DNA of 64,000 nt from Panorpa germanica (Eukaryota; Arthropoda; Insecta; Mecoptera; Panorpidae), in contig OY783212.1 in NCBI GenBank assembly GCA_963678705.1, positions 13,082,001 to 13,146,000 of the forward strand. Reading direction: 5' to 3'. Numbering within the stretch: the stretch's first letter is position 1; every line of letters starts with the position of its first letter. Position numbers and translations under genes: made by a program. The notes under the pieces were generated by a model that saw only the letters and a list, made by a program, of their open reading frames with translations, was not told the origin of the DNA and made no database searches. Positions 11,801 through 24,765 of this stretch are shown here, in pieces.

Positions 11801-14544
11801 ACGATTTATTAATAATTTATATTATGAGTAAAGAAATAAGATTTTAATATCGATTTTAAAGAAATGTTAGAAAAGGTTAAAAGGAATAAAATAAATAATT
11901 TATGCAAGTTATCACGATTTCGAGATATCGGTGTTCTTGAATTCGAAATGTAAATTGTAAAGTGAAAATGTATCGCAATATAAGAATTTAATTGCACCGC
12001 AGAACAATTTGAATATGAGAAGTAGAAAATGAAGTAGTACATACATATATTTATATATACTTGTATATAATGTTGAGATGTTTCTAAGAATGTTACTCTC
12101 AAAGGAGCAGATATGTAGTACTAATCAGTATCCAACTAGCCAGTCGTTTTGTATTTGTTTGAGATGTAATCAGCCATTGCTACGTGTCTTTGTTCGTTGC
12201 TCTGCAGCTTCCCTTACATCGTTGCATTTCACAGACGATAAATGTATACAAGCATACATCGAGACTATACACGGAAAGTGCAATTTGTACAAGAGCGGTT
12301 GTACAGTCTTCTAAAGCCACTAGCAGAATTACTAAATGGTGCATAATGTTAACAACAAGAAAAGATATCTATATCTTACCTATCTAAAGACAGAAGAAAT
12401 GAGAGAAATAAAAGTGAATATCTATCTTGCTCTTTCTATTATCCTGTTAGATAAGATTCCATGTTTAAGGGATTAGGGATAAGACGAGTGGATTAATACA
12501 GAAAACTTTTTTAATTATGGTATAGATTAGGAAATGATGTGCAATATTGAAATACACTGGGATATTTATAAGAGATATTTACTATATATTTGGTGGAGGA
12601 TAAAACAATCCATGCTAAGGCATGATGAATACAATTTATACATAACTTGAAAAGATAAGAAATAGAATACGGTAGATTGTAAAGCCAAAAGGCACACACA
12701 ATTAACAATAAATAAAAATAACTTGAAAAGAGTATTGTAAAATTGTCGATGTTTAAATTGGTAGAAACAGAAACTAAACTGCAGCTCATTGGTCGAATAG
12801 TTATTAGTTAACGTTACATTTTCTATTTATTTATTGACAAATTCTAAATAAATTTACACTTCAGCATATATTTTCCGGAGACAAACTAAGATTTGATTTT
12901 AGTTTACTTTTACCTTTAGGAGATTACTTTTTTCAAATATACATGAATTTCATTTTCTTCAATTGAAAATCTTCAATGTCTTGTCTAACAGATGCGCTTT
13001 TATCGGAAAATAGGAAAATGCAATCTGAGGTAAACGAGTTTAGCAGAAACAAGCGGTTCTGTTCGGAAATAAGATGATTTGTATTCCGTTCCAAATATTA
13101 AATGAAAGTCTTGTATATATATTCGAAAATTTGTTGTAGAAATATAGGAGAATAAAATGTTGCAACTGTTGACAAATAAACCAATCTAGCATTTAACACC
13201 ATTTATATCTGTTGTATCAATATTCTAGTCATCGTACGAGTATCGTAACACTATCTACATTAGAGCACTCCTTCAGTAGCTGGTTTTTGGCTAGATTTAT
13301 CAATTTTCTTATAAAAATAATCCTATAACCGTTGTAGTTTTCAAATTAATCCGAAAACGAGTCTACTATCGAGAAATGAAAATTACGAAATAAGTTCTAC
13401 TCAAAGAGGAAACATCAAAGTAATAACTTTTAGTTGATAAAGTTATATAACAGCAGCAGGAAGTTGTAGTCGGATTATATGGGCTCTCAAATGTTTTTCT
13501 TTGTATCTGTTCGTAACATTCCGAGTAGGAACAATATAATTTGATTTAATTCAATATAAAATAACTGTTTTTCTTTCTTTTGATAGTGAATCTATTGTAC
13601 TTCTAAATTTCAGAATATCTTTCAGCACAAAACGTACATTCCATATCTTTATTTATTCATAAATTATTGTAAAAAGTAAACTTTTGTATTTACGTTTCCA
13701 GGTAAATTTTCTGTTACATGTTTGCGTTTATAGAAGATAAAGCAGAATTTAAATATATTTCTCATGCTGTGAGGCATTTTCATAAGATATATACACATAA
13801 ATAATAAAGTAGCTAAAATTTGTTTGTTTCTCTTAGTAAAATATAAAGAATTTTCTCATTTCCTTGTACTTTTACCGTAAAAAAACTTTTTCAACATATA
13901 CCAACAGAAAAACATTAAATTAAAAATATTTACAATACCAACTTTTAATAAAAAAAGAACATATATTAAATAAAAGCAAGTCTTTATTTTTAAATAATAT
14001 GTTTTTGATAAAACTTTTATTTATGTTTCCAATTGTTAAATTGATTCCAAGTTGTAGAAAAACACATTCTTTATTCATCTGTATTTTGTTCTTCTTGGTG
14101 GTGTTTTTTAAGTAAATAATGTAATAACAGACTTTGTTCCGTGTCATTGCGCAGAAAACTGCGAACTGCTACAGTTAAACTTGCTGTAGACGCCACGAGA
14201 TAGAGATGGAGATGATTTCTGAAAAATGTGGAGCACGACTTTATCGTTACACTTCCAGTTCATCAGAGATTTAAGTTAGGACCTTTTAGGTACGTAGTTG
14301 CCATTTGGAAATGATACGAAACTCGTATTTTATGTTGAAATATATAATTATTATATAAATATAGCACTTAGCATATAAAAAAGTCGATGAATTTTGATTT
14401 ATTATAAAAAAATATGACTTTCCGTTTACCTTTTCGATAGAAAGATAATTCTAAAAGTTTAAAATATATGTTTATAGAAAAATATTATTGATATTGATTA
14501 AATTGCTGTACAACTTCATTAATAAATAATAAATATACTCTGAC
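8841..14544. other. AT-rich gene-free stretch
   Basis: No host gene is recognised. From 9740 to 10500 the plus strand is purine-rich and ends in the retroposon 3' tag listed at 10500. Around 12080-12310 several overlapping frames stay open after a good acceptor-like tract (GTTCGTTGCTCTGCAG at 12208), including one with regularly spaced cysteines (KCIQAYIETIHGKC), but I recognise no protein. A (CTT)n run lies near 11142-11155. Confidence 0.4.
9740..10535 (+). repeat. possible LINE 3' region ending in a shared retroposon tag
   Basis: The last about 35 bases (GGACCGTGGTCATAGAAGCC and following) match the 3' end of the small insertion at 25615-25660, which carries an A tail and target-site duplication; a looser match is at 58691-58730. 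This marks the 3' terminus of a retroposon family. The upstream purine-rich sequence, with broken lysine/arginine-rich frames, could be the body of such an element, but no reverse transcriptase motif is readable. Confidence 0.35.
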
Positions 14545-14660
14545 AAAAATGCAATTTCATATTTGCCAGCTTGCCACAAGCTACTTCCCCAATCCTCATA
14601 TAGAAATTGTCTTGCAGTAAGTGTTTGACACTTGTAAGTTCATTACAGTGATACTTTTTT
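14545..14660. repeat. dispersed repeat, one of three copies
   Basis: Contains GCTTGCCACAAGCTA and ATATAGAAATTGTCTTGCAGT. The second block recurs, reverse-complemented, at about 33700-33720. The first recurs at about 40800-40815, close to a GCTAGCTTACTACAAGCTA block that is shared with 33668-33690. The three segments look like decayed copies of one non-coding element. Confidence 0.4.
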
Positions 14661-15469
14661 ACCTGGGTATATTGGTAAGGAATATGTTTATTTTTTTCCT
14701 TGTTTTGGAATTACGCGAGTTTTGATAAAGGAATCTTTATTCCGCTGAAAAATGTTACGTATATTTGTAAAAATATTTCGCATAAAAAATTCAAATAAAA
14801 TTTACATATTCTTTACGTACGTTTTTATACAAAAAATAATACGTCAATTTTATCATTATTTTCTTTAATATTAACATTTGCATGTAACCATATCACTGTT
14901 TATTATATAGAAACTATTAAATATTCCATTGTTCACACATAAACTCATAATTAATAATATTTGTAACAATTGAAATGAACTAACTACATTATTTAAATAA
15001 GCAGAAATGGCTTATATGTTTAACTTCTACTAAACAAAAGGTATCCCTTCGGAAAATAAATGGTTTATGTATATTCGTATAAGGTAGGATAAGTAATGAC
15101 CATTAGCGCTACTATAAAAGGCTTATATAAATTTACAATTAAGTATAACAACACAGACCGGCTTATGCCAAGGCGTAAATATTGTTGCCTAGAACTATAA
15201 AGTATACCCTATACGATGATGATGTTAAAACTAATAAAAAACATACTGAATAATTCAGTTTGATCTGTTGTGAATGATTCCATTATTCAGTTTATATTCC
15301 ATCCAAGAAGTTACGATAAAACTACTAAAATAAATCTAATATTACGTCAACATTGATAACATTTTTCCATACACATTTATTTTCCACATAGTATCAGGTT
15401 TTCATAGTTTCCCTAGCGACCTGATATTCACTGCAGCGATAATAAAATATATAATGCATTATGATGGGG

Positions 15470-15592
15470 ATGTGTGAGGGAGTCAGGGGAGTGGGGAGAG
15501 TGTCCTCTGACACATATGTCGGTTACAGACCGTAACGCGTGACTACGACAACGACGGCGACGGTGTCGGCACAAGGATCATAAGAAAGTAGG
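15470..15592. promoter_or_regulatory. G-rich then CpG-dense patch, possible promoter or 5' exon
   Basis: A G-rich run (GGGAGTCAGGGGAGTGGGGAG) is followed at 15517-15570 by about ten CpGs in roughly 55 bases (AACGCGTGACTACGACAACG, then ACGGCGACGGTGTCGGC). This is the densest CpG cluster in the window. No convincing coding frame or splice donor marks a protein exon. It could be a core promoter or 5' UTR exon of a neighbouring gene, possibly a distant upstream exon of the receptor, but nothing in the sequence proves the link. Confidence 0.25.
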
Positions 15593-16252
15593 CAATCACA
15601 TTTTTGAGCTTTTCCAATTTAATTCCCACCCGGTATCACACGAAATACCCAATTTAAAACTGATCCCACTCGTTCATTATTAACTCGCACTATATATAGT
15701 TATAATTTGAAAGGCTTAAATTTGGTTCTTCATTCGAAGCACGATTTCTCATGTAATGTGTGTAAAAAACGATGATAATAAACCAATAAATAAATAAATT
15801 TGAGTTTAACATTATTTGATAATCATAAAACATAGTATAGGATATTACTTTTATATTATTTAAGAATGAGGCTCCTTCCTTACTATATGATGATTATATT
15901 TAAATATGAAATAGCTGTTATCGGCTTGTAGTTGTGGATTTGCAAGAAGCATAATAATGAAGCAAACTAGTTATCATTTTCTTCAAAAAAGAAAAAAAAA
16001 CACGATAAAATATAGAGAACATTTTCAATCACTTTGTAATAGAAGTATACTTTTTTATTTTATTACAATTTGATGGGCTTCTTAGTGCCCTTTCTTCTCT
16101 ATGTAAATTACAATAACTACTAAACAAATATGTACAAAATAATTTAATGTTGTATAACTTATATTTGAAGTATACTTTGGAAAGTCTAGCTAAGTTATTT
16201 TAAATTATGTAAAGTCAAAAGGTAAAAACAATTACAAGAAATATAATTAATA

Positions 16253-16256
<4 letters not shown>

Positions 16257-16339
<83 letters not shown>
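16257..16339. repeat. (AT)n microsatellite, about 83 bp
   Basis: Uninterrupted AT dinucleotide repeat of about 41 units, the longest of the AT tracts here. Perfect purity suggests it is unstable in length. Confidence 0.98.
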
Positions 16340-16340
<1 letters not shown>

Positions 16341-17224
16341 CGACTAAATCCCGTTAATCGAACCCCAAAGGAACATACAGGATACACATTCAAATAAAAC
16401 TTGTTTGTAAGGAGTAATATTCGTTTGTGTAAAATATTCATAGAATTGTGTATTAAGGTGCTTGTCGAGGAAGTTACACAGCCTGTAATACTAGTACCAG
16501 TGTTCTCCGCGGAACAGCGCCTTTAGTATTACTTTTTCATCATAGCTTTTTTTACATGTACCATGCCATAGTTCTTTCGACAAACTCAATTACCTTTGTT
16601 TAATAATTATAATGAACTCAAACAATAATTAACAAGAGTACTTACTCTACAAACAAACATGCTACGAGTATGTACTGTAAATGTACCTTTTTTTTCACAG
16701 GAATTCAATTTCCTGTAATAAATGTAGTTATATCGAAGTGGTACTACAACGAGAACTTTTTCATTCTTTATAGAAAGATCGGGTAGTTTACTTTGCTACT
16801 TCATTTTAGTAATAAAATTAGTAATGTAGCAATATTTTTTTAGTACTTTTTCAATTTATAGAATGTTATTTTATATTATCAACATCCATGTTATCTAACC
16901 GTTATTGTAGGTGTAGTAGTTGTTTTAGTCGTAGGTAATCATCAATCGCGTGTTGTTAGATAACTATTTTGAATGTTTGAAAATGCTTTATTCAAACTTT
17001 GGTACTGGATATAATTGAATTTGAATTATATTCATTTAACGCTGTTAAGTTACAAAAAATCAAGCAAATTTGAATGCAGTTATAAAGAGAATATTATTTA
17101 TTCCATTAAAGTTGAATTAAATTTACAGTGAATAAAGATTAACCTTTAATTCAAAGTGACTGACCAATTGGAAACCCGTACTCTATATCAATATAACTTT
17201 TACAAAAAAATTCTCAAGTTTTCT

Positions 17225-17360
17225 TAATGAGTGGTTTTTTTAAATTTAATTTATTTAACGTCTGTCCGCAGATGTCCTCTTACTATCTTGACTTATGTGA
17301 TAACAACAAAACTGAGAAAATGATTAGCTTGTTGGTCAGAGTGTATCATAAAAATCTTTA
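17225..17360 (-). repeat. SINE body fragment, decayed
   Basis: Shares TTTATTTAACGTC with 36265-36280. It also shares GATAACAACAAAACTGAGAAAA with the copy at 24650-24680 and, in inverted orientation, with 43480-43500. The tRNA-like head is barely recognisable. Confidence 0.4.
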
Positions 17361-20300
17361 TTCGGTAATTCCAAGTTAAAGTATATCTCTACCACAAAAA
17401 ATGTAGTCCAATTGAAAACAGTATAGGTCTCCTATAAGAAAGATAAAGTTTATAATATTCTTTATACATTTTTTCTCAATAAATTCTCGGTCTGTACAAC
17501 TCATAGAAATGAGTTTATTTGAGTTTAATCTATACATTGTATAGAAATTGTTTGATTCAAGTGATATTTAGCTTTGAAATGTTTCGACTCATACAAATGC
17601 CAGCATAGTATTATACTCATATTTTGAGTAGATGTCGCCAGCGTTCAATAATATAAATAAAAGGAGATATACTCGACAGTGGGTGTGGGTAACTCACCTA
17701 CCTTTATCGACTTCAAATGGTATGTACGCATGGAATTATATGTCTGAAATTAGGTAGGGTAATGGGTGACGGTATGTATTTATCAACTGGCCACATTCAC
17801 TGTTACAACACGTATGGCAGTAAATTCAGGTAATAATATTGTGCAAATGTTACAAATGTACAATGTAACAATTTAGTTAAGTTTCCGTCACATGTTTTAA
17901 AAATATTCTGCTATTTTAAATTATATTTTATAGGCATGTTTAAAAATTCAAGTTGTACCTGAGTGATAAAACATTTAATTTACTTCATTATGACAAACAT
18001 TCATTATATTCCTTCAGATTCAGCTAACACTTTCAGAAGATTAACTTAGACAGCCAAATTTCTCACCACAAAATTGATTTACTTTATATTCGTACGTCCC
18101 TTATAACAACACCCCTGTACTCATCGTATCTATTCTGCCCCGTTTCTCGGCAGTCTTCCATTATTACATGAATTATGATAATCTATAAAAGCTATTTATC
18201 ATGATTACCAGCCGCCTAATTTAGAATTAAGTATTATAAATACGTAACGTTTACATTTACAATTTTAGTCGTCATTTAAAAAACCAGGCGATAAAGTATA
18301 TGACGTAATTTTATGAAAGTAAATATTCAATGTTAGAGGAATGATATATTACATGTTATTTCAACTTGAAATTCTAAAGAAATGTCATTGGTGTCAGGTG
18401 TGGGAAAATATATGTGACGAAGATCAAAAACATCATCAATTATATGGAATAACCATTTTTCAAAAATAAAATCTCAAGGTGAAGAAGTTAAGCTGATTAT
18501 TCAATATCATTAACCATCGTGTTCTTAAGAATTGCGATATAAGGAAAATTAATAACTGGCAGTTAAAATACTATGCTTAAAAACAGTTTTCTATGCGATA
18601 AAGATCCGTAAAATTAATTAAAAAGGCGATAGAAATAGTTGATGTTCAAAATAGATTAATAAATATTAAGAGAGGGTAGAATTATGTAAATTTGACGTGG
18701 TATAGAACACAGTTAATACAAAACGTAAATATTACATGCAATAAAGGTAACACTTTATTATTAGATCATAAACGGTGTTGTTAAACTGGTATATGTTTTC
18801 AATATTGTTGTTGAACAGTTATTCGCAGTTTGGTATATTAAATAATAATTGGAAATAGCATATTGTGTTTCCACACAGTCTATGTATAGTTCCTAGAATG
18901 TAGCAATCTAAATCTAAAGCTCTATGATATGGATTTTATCTCACAAGTACAATAAAACAGTGCATTCTATACAGATTCTTCAGTAATTGCTTGGTCGGCA
19001 GCGCTGTGCTTGTTGGAACGTATCCAAAGCGCAGGTCAGTTATCCTTGGTCCAAAAGTATTTATTTAGATTAAAATTTAGGATTTTAAAGAACATATATT
19101 ATCGTGAATATTGCATTGTCGAAATAAAGAATTACGAAAATAAATGCTGCTCGTATTGAAAATAAATAAAACTGTTAAAATAACTGTAATCTATGGACTG
19201 GACGTGATATGAACCAAGTAAAGAAAATACTAGGATAAAAAAATATACGTTACAATCTAAATCAGATTCTTTTTGCTATAAATTAAATCTTTCTGTCGAA
19301 AGTTTTTGTGTTTGTTTTTCTTCAAGGAATTATAGCTTACTATTACTTCTTATTTTTTTTGAGAAAAAGAAATGTGTATTTGTGTAAAAGAAAATTGAAT
19401 TGTAGTTAATATTAATTTCAAAGAATATATTTGAAACTGTGTTAAAAAAACATTTATTTCAGTAGTAACTTAGTTTGTTAATACACTAAACTTTTAGCCC
19501 AGTTAAATAAGGATTTCACTTCGGAATTTAGGGTAATAATCTAAAAACTTTTCTCAAATATCTCATAGTATATCGGTTACGCAACTTATGTTTTCAAGAT
19601 CAAAGGTCATAAAAATCTTATGCTCTAAATGACTCTTAGAGTTCTTAGTAAAATTTATGCATCTAATCCTTAAAATAGAGATAATATTATGAAAAAAATT
19701 AGAAAAAGTAACTTTTATTAAAATCGAATGCGCCGTTCTTGAGATATCATGGCCAGTTCAACAAAAACAGTTTAGAGATAAAAGCAAAAAAAATAATTCT
19801 GTAAGTATGTACACTTCCGCGCTCAAATCAAATTGCCATAATTTAGAAAATAATCAGAATATTACCATAGGTAAACTCCTAAATATTCTTAAAAGTATAT
19901 TTAAAAACTATGAATGTAATAATGTATAAATCTGGTATTTATTTTTATCCTGTCACAATTCGTACCCAATGTCTTTCTCTTCTAATATTCTACAACTATT
20001 TTCACTAAGTATGCCTCTCAATCCTACAAGAGGAAAACTACCGTTATAAGCGAACGCATTTTACATTTTTTCATAATATTTTTCTTTTGTGTTCTAAACA
20101 AAGGATATTTTGATCAACCTCTAATTACTTTTATTTAATTTCGAAATCCATTAACCACTTCGGGTCCAAAGTGTTCGGATAAACTGTTTACACAAAGTGA
20201 GCGTATACCATTGCAACGGATATAATAACAATTTTCAACCCCTTTTAATAACATAGATAAAATTAAATTGCAGTCGATGGGGTTAATTACATTGGGCTCA

Positions 20301-21095
20301 TAGAGCAAACAAATTTAAACATGATTTAAAAATAATTTTTATCGTGTATTTTTCTGCCACATTTGACAATTATGGTAGTAATAAAAATACAATAAGATGT
20401 TGTTTACAAATTCAGTATTTTCTATAGTAAATTAATGCAGCAATTTTATTGTATTTATTACTTATTTATTATATTTTTCAAATTACCTATTTAAAAAAAA
20501 AAAAAAATAGGTAATATTATTTACTCATTCATGGTTAAACGTATCAGTTGAATTGGTTTAAAAATGTAAATTTTAAGTCTACTGGGAAACTACTTATATT
20601 CTTAAAATAATATTCTTTTCATCATCAAACGAACGGTGAATTTAACAACCATAGAAACTTATGAAAGCCTATAACCACTGTAATATATAGATACATATAT
20701 TTGAGGCAATGATTATATTATTTCCAGTTAATAGGGAGCTTATCCGACAGGTTGAAAGCTTTCAAAGCTTTTAGTACTGAAAATGAAGGTTTCTTTATAG
20801 ACCGATATATCTATATATCCTCATGTTCTATTTGCAATTTATTTCGCAACCCGAGAACTCTACAATAATTCTACAATATAATAGTGCTCTGCTGAACACG
20901 GCTCAGTAGTTTTAAAGGTATCTAAAATAAAAATAAAGCTGTTGTTAAAACCCTCGTTCAGATACTGTTGTACATATATTACTGTTACATATATGTTAGG
21001 GGCGGGTCATCCCTTGGTTTATTATTAAAAGCTTTCTTTTTGAAGTTACTATTAAAGCTAAACCGTCGAATATTTTAAAATTATTGTTGCTATAT
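17361..21095. other. AT-rich gene-free stretch
   Basis: Apart from the 42-nt exon candidate at 17702-17743 I recognise no gene. The segment about 19500-19830 (ATCGAATGCGCCGTTCTTGAG and similar phrases) has the look of old non-coding transposon sequence, but no ends are visible. A perfect 11-bp inverted repeat around an A-tract (ATTACCTATTT/AAATAGGTAAT) lies at 20483-20515. Confidence 0.4.
17702..17743 (-). CDS. candidate 42-nt microexon, gene unknown
   Basis: On the minus strand CCCTACCTAATTTCAG precedes 42 bases ending at AAAG|GTAGGTGAG, a good donor. Exactly one frame is open, and it is phase 0 at both ends (TYNSMRTYHLKSIK). The exon is far shorter than usual and nothing identifies the protein, so chance pairing of two splice-like signals remains likely. 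Confidence 0.2.
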
Positions 21096-21296
21096 TCAAG
21101 GGAATGCATCTTTGGATTTGGATTTATGGAAAACAATTTCAGTTAAATAGCTGCTATAGCTGGCTTGACGGGAGCTCATACACTTAACCCAATTTTGCAA
21201 TACATTGCCGAATGTTTGTGGCTCTATTTCATGAATAGCTCGAAAGTAGTTATTCCTTAACGGCGTTTCTAAGAAAATCACTTTTCTTAAGGCCAA
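21096..21296 (-). pseudogene. Tc1/mariner-type transposase C-terminus, relic
   Basis: The minus-strand frame reads RAIHEIEPQTFGNVLQNW..., then SYLTEIVFHK. This resembles the extreme C-terminus of Tc1/mariner-superfamily transposases, where an IxxI(E/P)P...V..N...R segment is followed by a HLxDIIFK-like ending. About 55 residues remain, ending at FHKSKSKDAFP and a stop. Upstream on the minus strand the frame runs straight into the (AT)n tract at 21310-21368, so the catalytic domain is absent. The family assignment is a pattern match only. Confidence 0.45.
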
Positions 21297-21306
21297 CTTG
21301 AAAATT

Positions 21307-21309
<3 letters not shown>

Positions 21310-21368
<59 letters not shown>
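21310..21368. repeat. (AT)n microsatellite, about 59 bp
   Basis: Pure TA/AT repeat that truncates the neighbouring transposase relic. Confidence 0.97.
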
Positions 21369-21369
<1 letters not shown>

Positions 21370-21455
21370 TGGATCCATTACTCACAAGCCAGTAGTTCAA
21401 TGTCACAAAATTTACTCAATATCATTAGGTATTGATAGTATGTAAATTCCAATAG

Positions 21456-21456
<1 letters not shown>

Positions 21457-21520
<64 letters not shown>
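21457..21520. repeat. (AT)n microsatellite, about 64 bp
   Basis: A second pure AT tract, separated from the previous one by 88 bp of ordinary sequence. The close pair may come from one element carrying AT tracts or from independent expansion. Confidence 0.97.
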
Positions 21521-21523
<3 letters not shown>

Positions 21524-21974
21524 GAACATCCTGAAGTGTGTAGACTGTTTGTACATTGTAGAAGGAACATCAATACGTAACATTTCCATATAAAAAGTAG
21601 TAGAACGGTCTTAAATCGCAACTGCGTGATTTCCAAATAATGTTTCCAAACAGGCTGATAACACGGTTATCGAACTTTGTTTGAAAGATCGATAAAACGA
21701 TCGTCTGTCAATATATCAAGCGCGTCAGTGTAGAAATATCGAAATCACCTTCAAAAAGAAAGCAATAGACGGGCAACAATATGTCTCACACTTAGGAGAA
21801 TACGCATCGTAATAAAGCGGTTAAAACTTTGCTTAAAAAGTTATTTTTTTCATTTCAGTTCCTTTTACCTGGGACCAATGAAAATAATAACTACTTCTTT
21901 GAAAAACTTTTTTTTCATTTTCATGTACCATTATTAAATATCTGTAAAATACTTTAATTTTTATAAAAAAAAAC

Positions 21975-22156
21975 ATATCGATCGTCCAGTTCATCTATCT
22001 GATTGAATACTCAGATAATTAATCAATGCAATCAAACAAAATTATAATGCAGATAAACTTGTCAAATATCGCTGAAATTCTTATAACTCGAATATTGTTT
22101 TCGTCGTTACCTCAAAACTGAATATTCGAAGATGTGAGAACTGTGAGATCGATATA
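21975..22156 (-). mobile_element. MITE-A, copy 1 (about 182 bp)
   Basis: Begins ATATCGATCGTCCAGTTCAT and ends as the near inverse (CTGTGAGATCGATAT). Its interior matches, in reverse orientation, the copy at 50765-51022 (CTGAGTATTCAATCA, ACGACGAAAACAATATT, TTGACAAGTTTATCTGCAT). It encodes no protein, so it is a non-autonomous TIR element, probably of the TA-targeting Tc1/mariner type judging from its TA-rich borders. Confidence 0.75.
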
Positions 22157-23533
22157 ATAAACACAAATACGATGATGATCTCTATATACGTACATATATA
22201 AAAATGAAAGATGGTGTATAATAAATGAATTTCTTCCCTAGACCTTACTCAATTCAATTTTTTATTTTAAAATTAAATCTGTTCTCTTATGCACATATTT
22301 TAATTCTATTACGTAATATCTCTTTAGTGTGGAAAGCAGAGTTTTGATGGTGATGTTATTTTTGTTATCGCTATTTCAGTAAGGGGGATCATCGTAAAAG
22401 CCATAGGATAACATAAGACTGTATATTATAGTGTTAAATTAGGTCGTGGGTTTTGTTTCTTTTGGAGGGCGTGAAGGTAATTCCGAAAATATACTTAGGA
22501 GATTTATTAGTAGGTGTTAAATAAATTTCTTGCATCAATTACGTCAGGTGTTTGTAACCTTGGCTTTTATAGATATTATAAAAGATACTATAGGCTGGAT
22601 TGAATAACATTTGACTAAAGAACAGAATAAATGACCATTCGAAACAAGAACTAGAATTATAGAATTTTGAAAAACAGACAGTAAAAGAGCCATATCATTT
22701 TTAAAAAATAATAATACAATAAGTAACCTATAGCAAGTATACGCCCCACAACGTTAAGGCAGATGTGTTTAGGTCTGATTCTTAAACAAGCACAATATTT
22801 TCCGGGCGTTTGCGCTCCTAAATTAATTGCATTTTAAATTTAATCAGACATATATGAGGCCAATATAAAAATATAAAACAATACTTAAAAGTTAAATATA
22901 ACATTTTCTTTTATTTTCGTTATATTTTTACATAGAAATGTTCATAAACAAAACTAATATCAATAAACATTTTATGCATACTTTCACAATAATATTATTA
23001 TGGTACAAATTTTATATTACTAATATAGAAAGGAAAGACAGACAGAGAGAACAAAAAGTTGGTTTGTCAGTTCGCAAATGAAAAATGTATTTTGCTACAA
23101 CAATTATGGGAGATCTGCTGAATTTAAGCTGTATGTAATATCACATGTACATACATATCAATTGTACACAGTCAGACACATACATATAAATACACATCTA
23201 GGTATACCTTTATTGTTGTCACTTGTAATTACCATCTATGTATACATTTTAAATTAACGCATTGTTATTTCACATCGAATGCATTGTTTATTTTATCCAT
23301 TGCGAATGCTAGTCGTATGGTTTGATATGAATAGTAATGTCGTGTAGACAGAAATAAAACGAACAGAAATGAAAATACTATACACCCGTAGTTCGTAAAG
23401 ACAAAAGCACGTAGCAATGGGATCATTTCAGTGGATATTTTATATTGAATAAATGAACTATAAAATTGAAATACGTATAGAATAAAATATCGTGAATCAA
23501 TTTCATTTAAATTTTTACAACTACTCTACTTAA

Positions 23534-23568
23534 TTAAATAACTTATTTTTATTAAATAAGTTATTTAA
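23534..23568. repeat. perfect hairpin, 15-bp arms and 5-nt loop
   Basis: TTAAATAACTTATTT is followed by TTATT and then the exact inverse AAATAAGTTATTTAA. It is all A/T apart from one pair and has no T-tract or gene context, so I assign no function. Confidence 0.9.
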
Positions 23569-24554
23569 ATGTAACTAGTTTTAATATATAATAAATCACA
23601 TAATTGCCGTTTGTAATTTACGTCACACAAATTTCATGTTGTTCTTATTTTAACGACCAAGTTTTTTTTGTTTAAAGTCACAATATAACGGTGGCATTCG
23701 TATCTGAACAAAAAACAGTGATGTATTTTTTTAACGTAATATACATAATATTACTATCATTATCCAGAAGTAGTAATCTTGCTACAGACGCTTATGTTTG
23801 AAATTATAGCTTTGAACAAATAATTTATTTTTTACGAAGATAGTTGCTCACCCCTGAAAAAATATAACCCTGTAAAAGCACGAGGAGGTTACAAGTAATA
23901 GAGGTTAACTTTGATAAATTATATAAGTATGCTATTTCTTCCATCAGTACGTAACTAGAGATCTAAAGTGAGCTCATCGTCATATAGACACGGAAGCGGA
24001 AAGTAATTTGCAAAAGATTTTAAATAAAAAAGGAACCAAAAAGATTTAAAACTGTTAACATTTTTCACTGACTACTTTTGTAAATTAAACCATTTTACAC
24101 AAGTACATTTCGTTTCATTTAGAGAACATATGAACTTAAATCATTCTTTTAAAACTAAATCATTTTTATTATTATTATTATGACTGTATAATAAAATAAA
24201 AATATTTAAACACAGATATTTTATGGCTTAAAATTTTCATATTTTCTTACAAAGTCGTTTAATGCGCGAGAGAGAAACATATTAAGATATTTTAGTTCAC
24301 GCAGCGTTTTTTTTTTATAGAAACCATTCTTTGTTATAATAAATCTTTTTTATTGCTTTACAAATGGGCGGTTATTTCGTTTGCATAATATTTACTATGG
24401 GATTCTTTTTGCTTTTCGATTCAATTTGTAGACGATATGAGAATATAAAATTCAATATTTCAAGATATAAATTGATTATTATCTTATCCGAGTTATATGC
24501 GTTTAAAGGTTTTCTATAAGACTAAATGATATGTCTGACTCATTTAATTATGAT

Positions 24555-24765
24555 TTATGTTTAATTTATCTTAATGTCTTCTATGTGACTTCTACGTGGG
24601 CAGGTTTCTATCATGGAAACCTGCACTATGACCTACACCATAACTTCATAAACTTTGATAACAACCAAACCAAGAAAATATAAGGCTGGTCTGGGGATCG
24701 AGGTCCGAAGTCACAGTACGTCAAGCATAAATGATCGTGACCAATTTGCCGCTTAAAGTTTCTTA
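24555..24765 (-). repeat. tRNA-derived SINE, decayed
   Basis: Shares ACACC..TAA.TT..TAAACTTTGATAACAACC with other copies and has a B-box-like GGGGATCGAGGTCCG. Reverse-complemented, this gives GGACCTCGATCCCC next to a degraded tRNA-like head. An additional local inverted repeat, GCAGGTTTC/GAAACCTGC, lies in its body at 24600-24623. Confidence 0.5.

Larger units (their letters stand above)
14661..17224. other. AT-rich stretch with CpG patch and microsatellite
   Basis: No gene recognised. It holds the CpG-dense patch near 15.5 kb and the (AT)n tract at 16257-16339, both listed separately. A 7-bp inverted repeat (ATCAGGT/ACCTGAT) flanks 19 bases at about 15394-15426. Confidence 0.45.

Noticed and set aside
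16247-16441. Frame encoding an (IY)n repeat
   Set aside because: Translation of the (AT)n microsatellite, not a protein; the same holds for 21412-21636 and 50892-51080.
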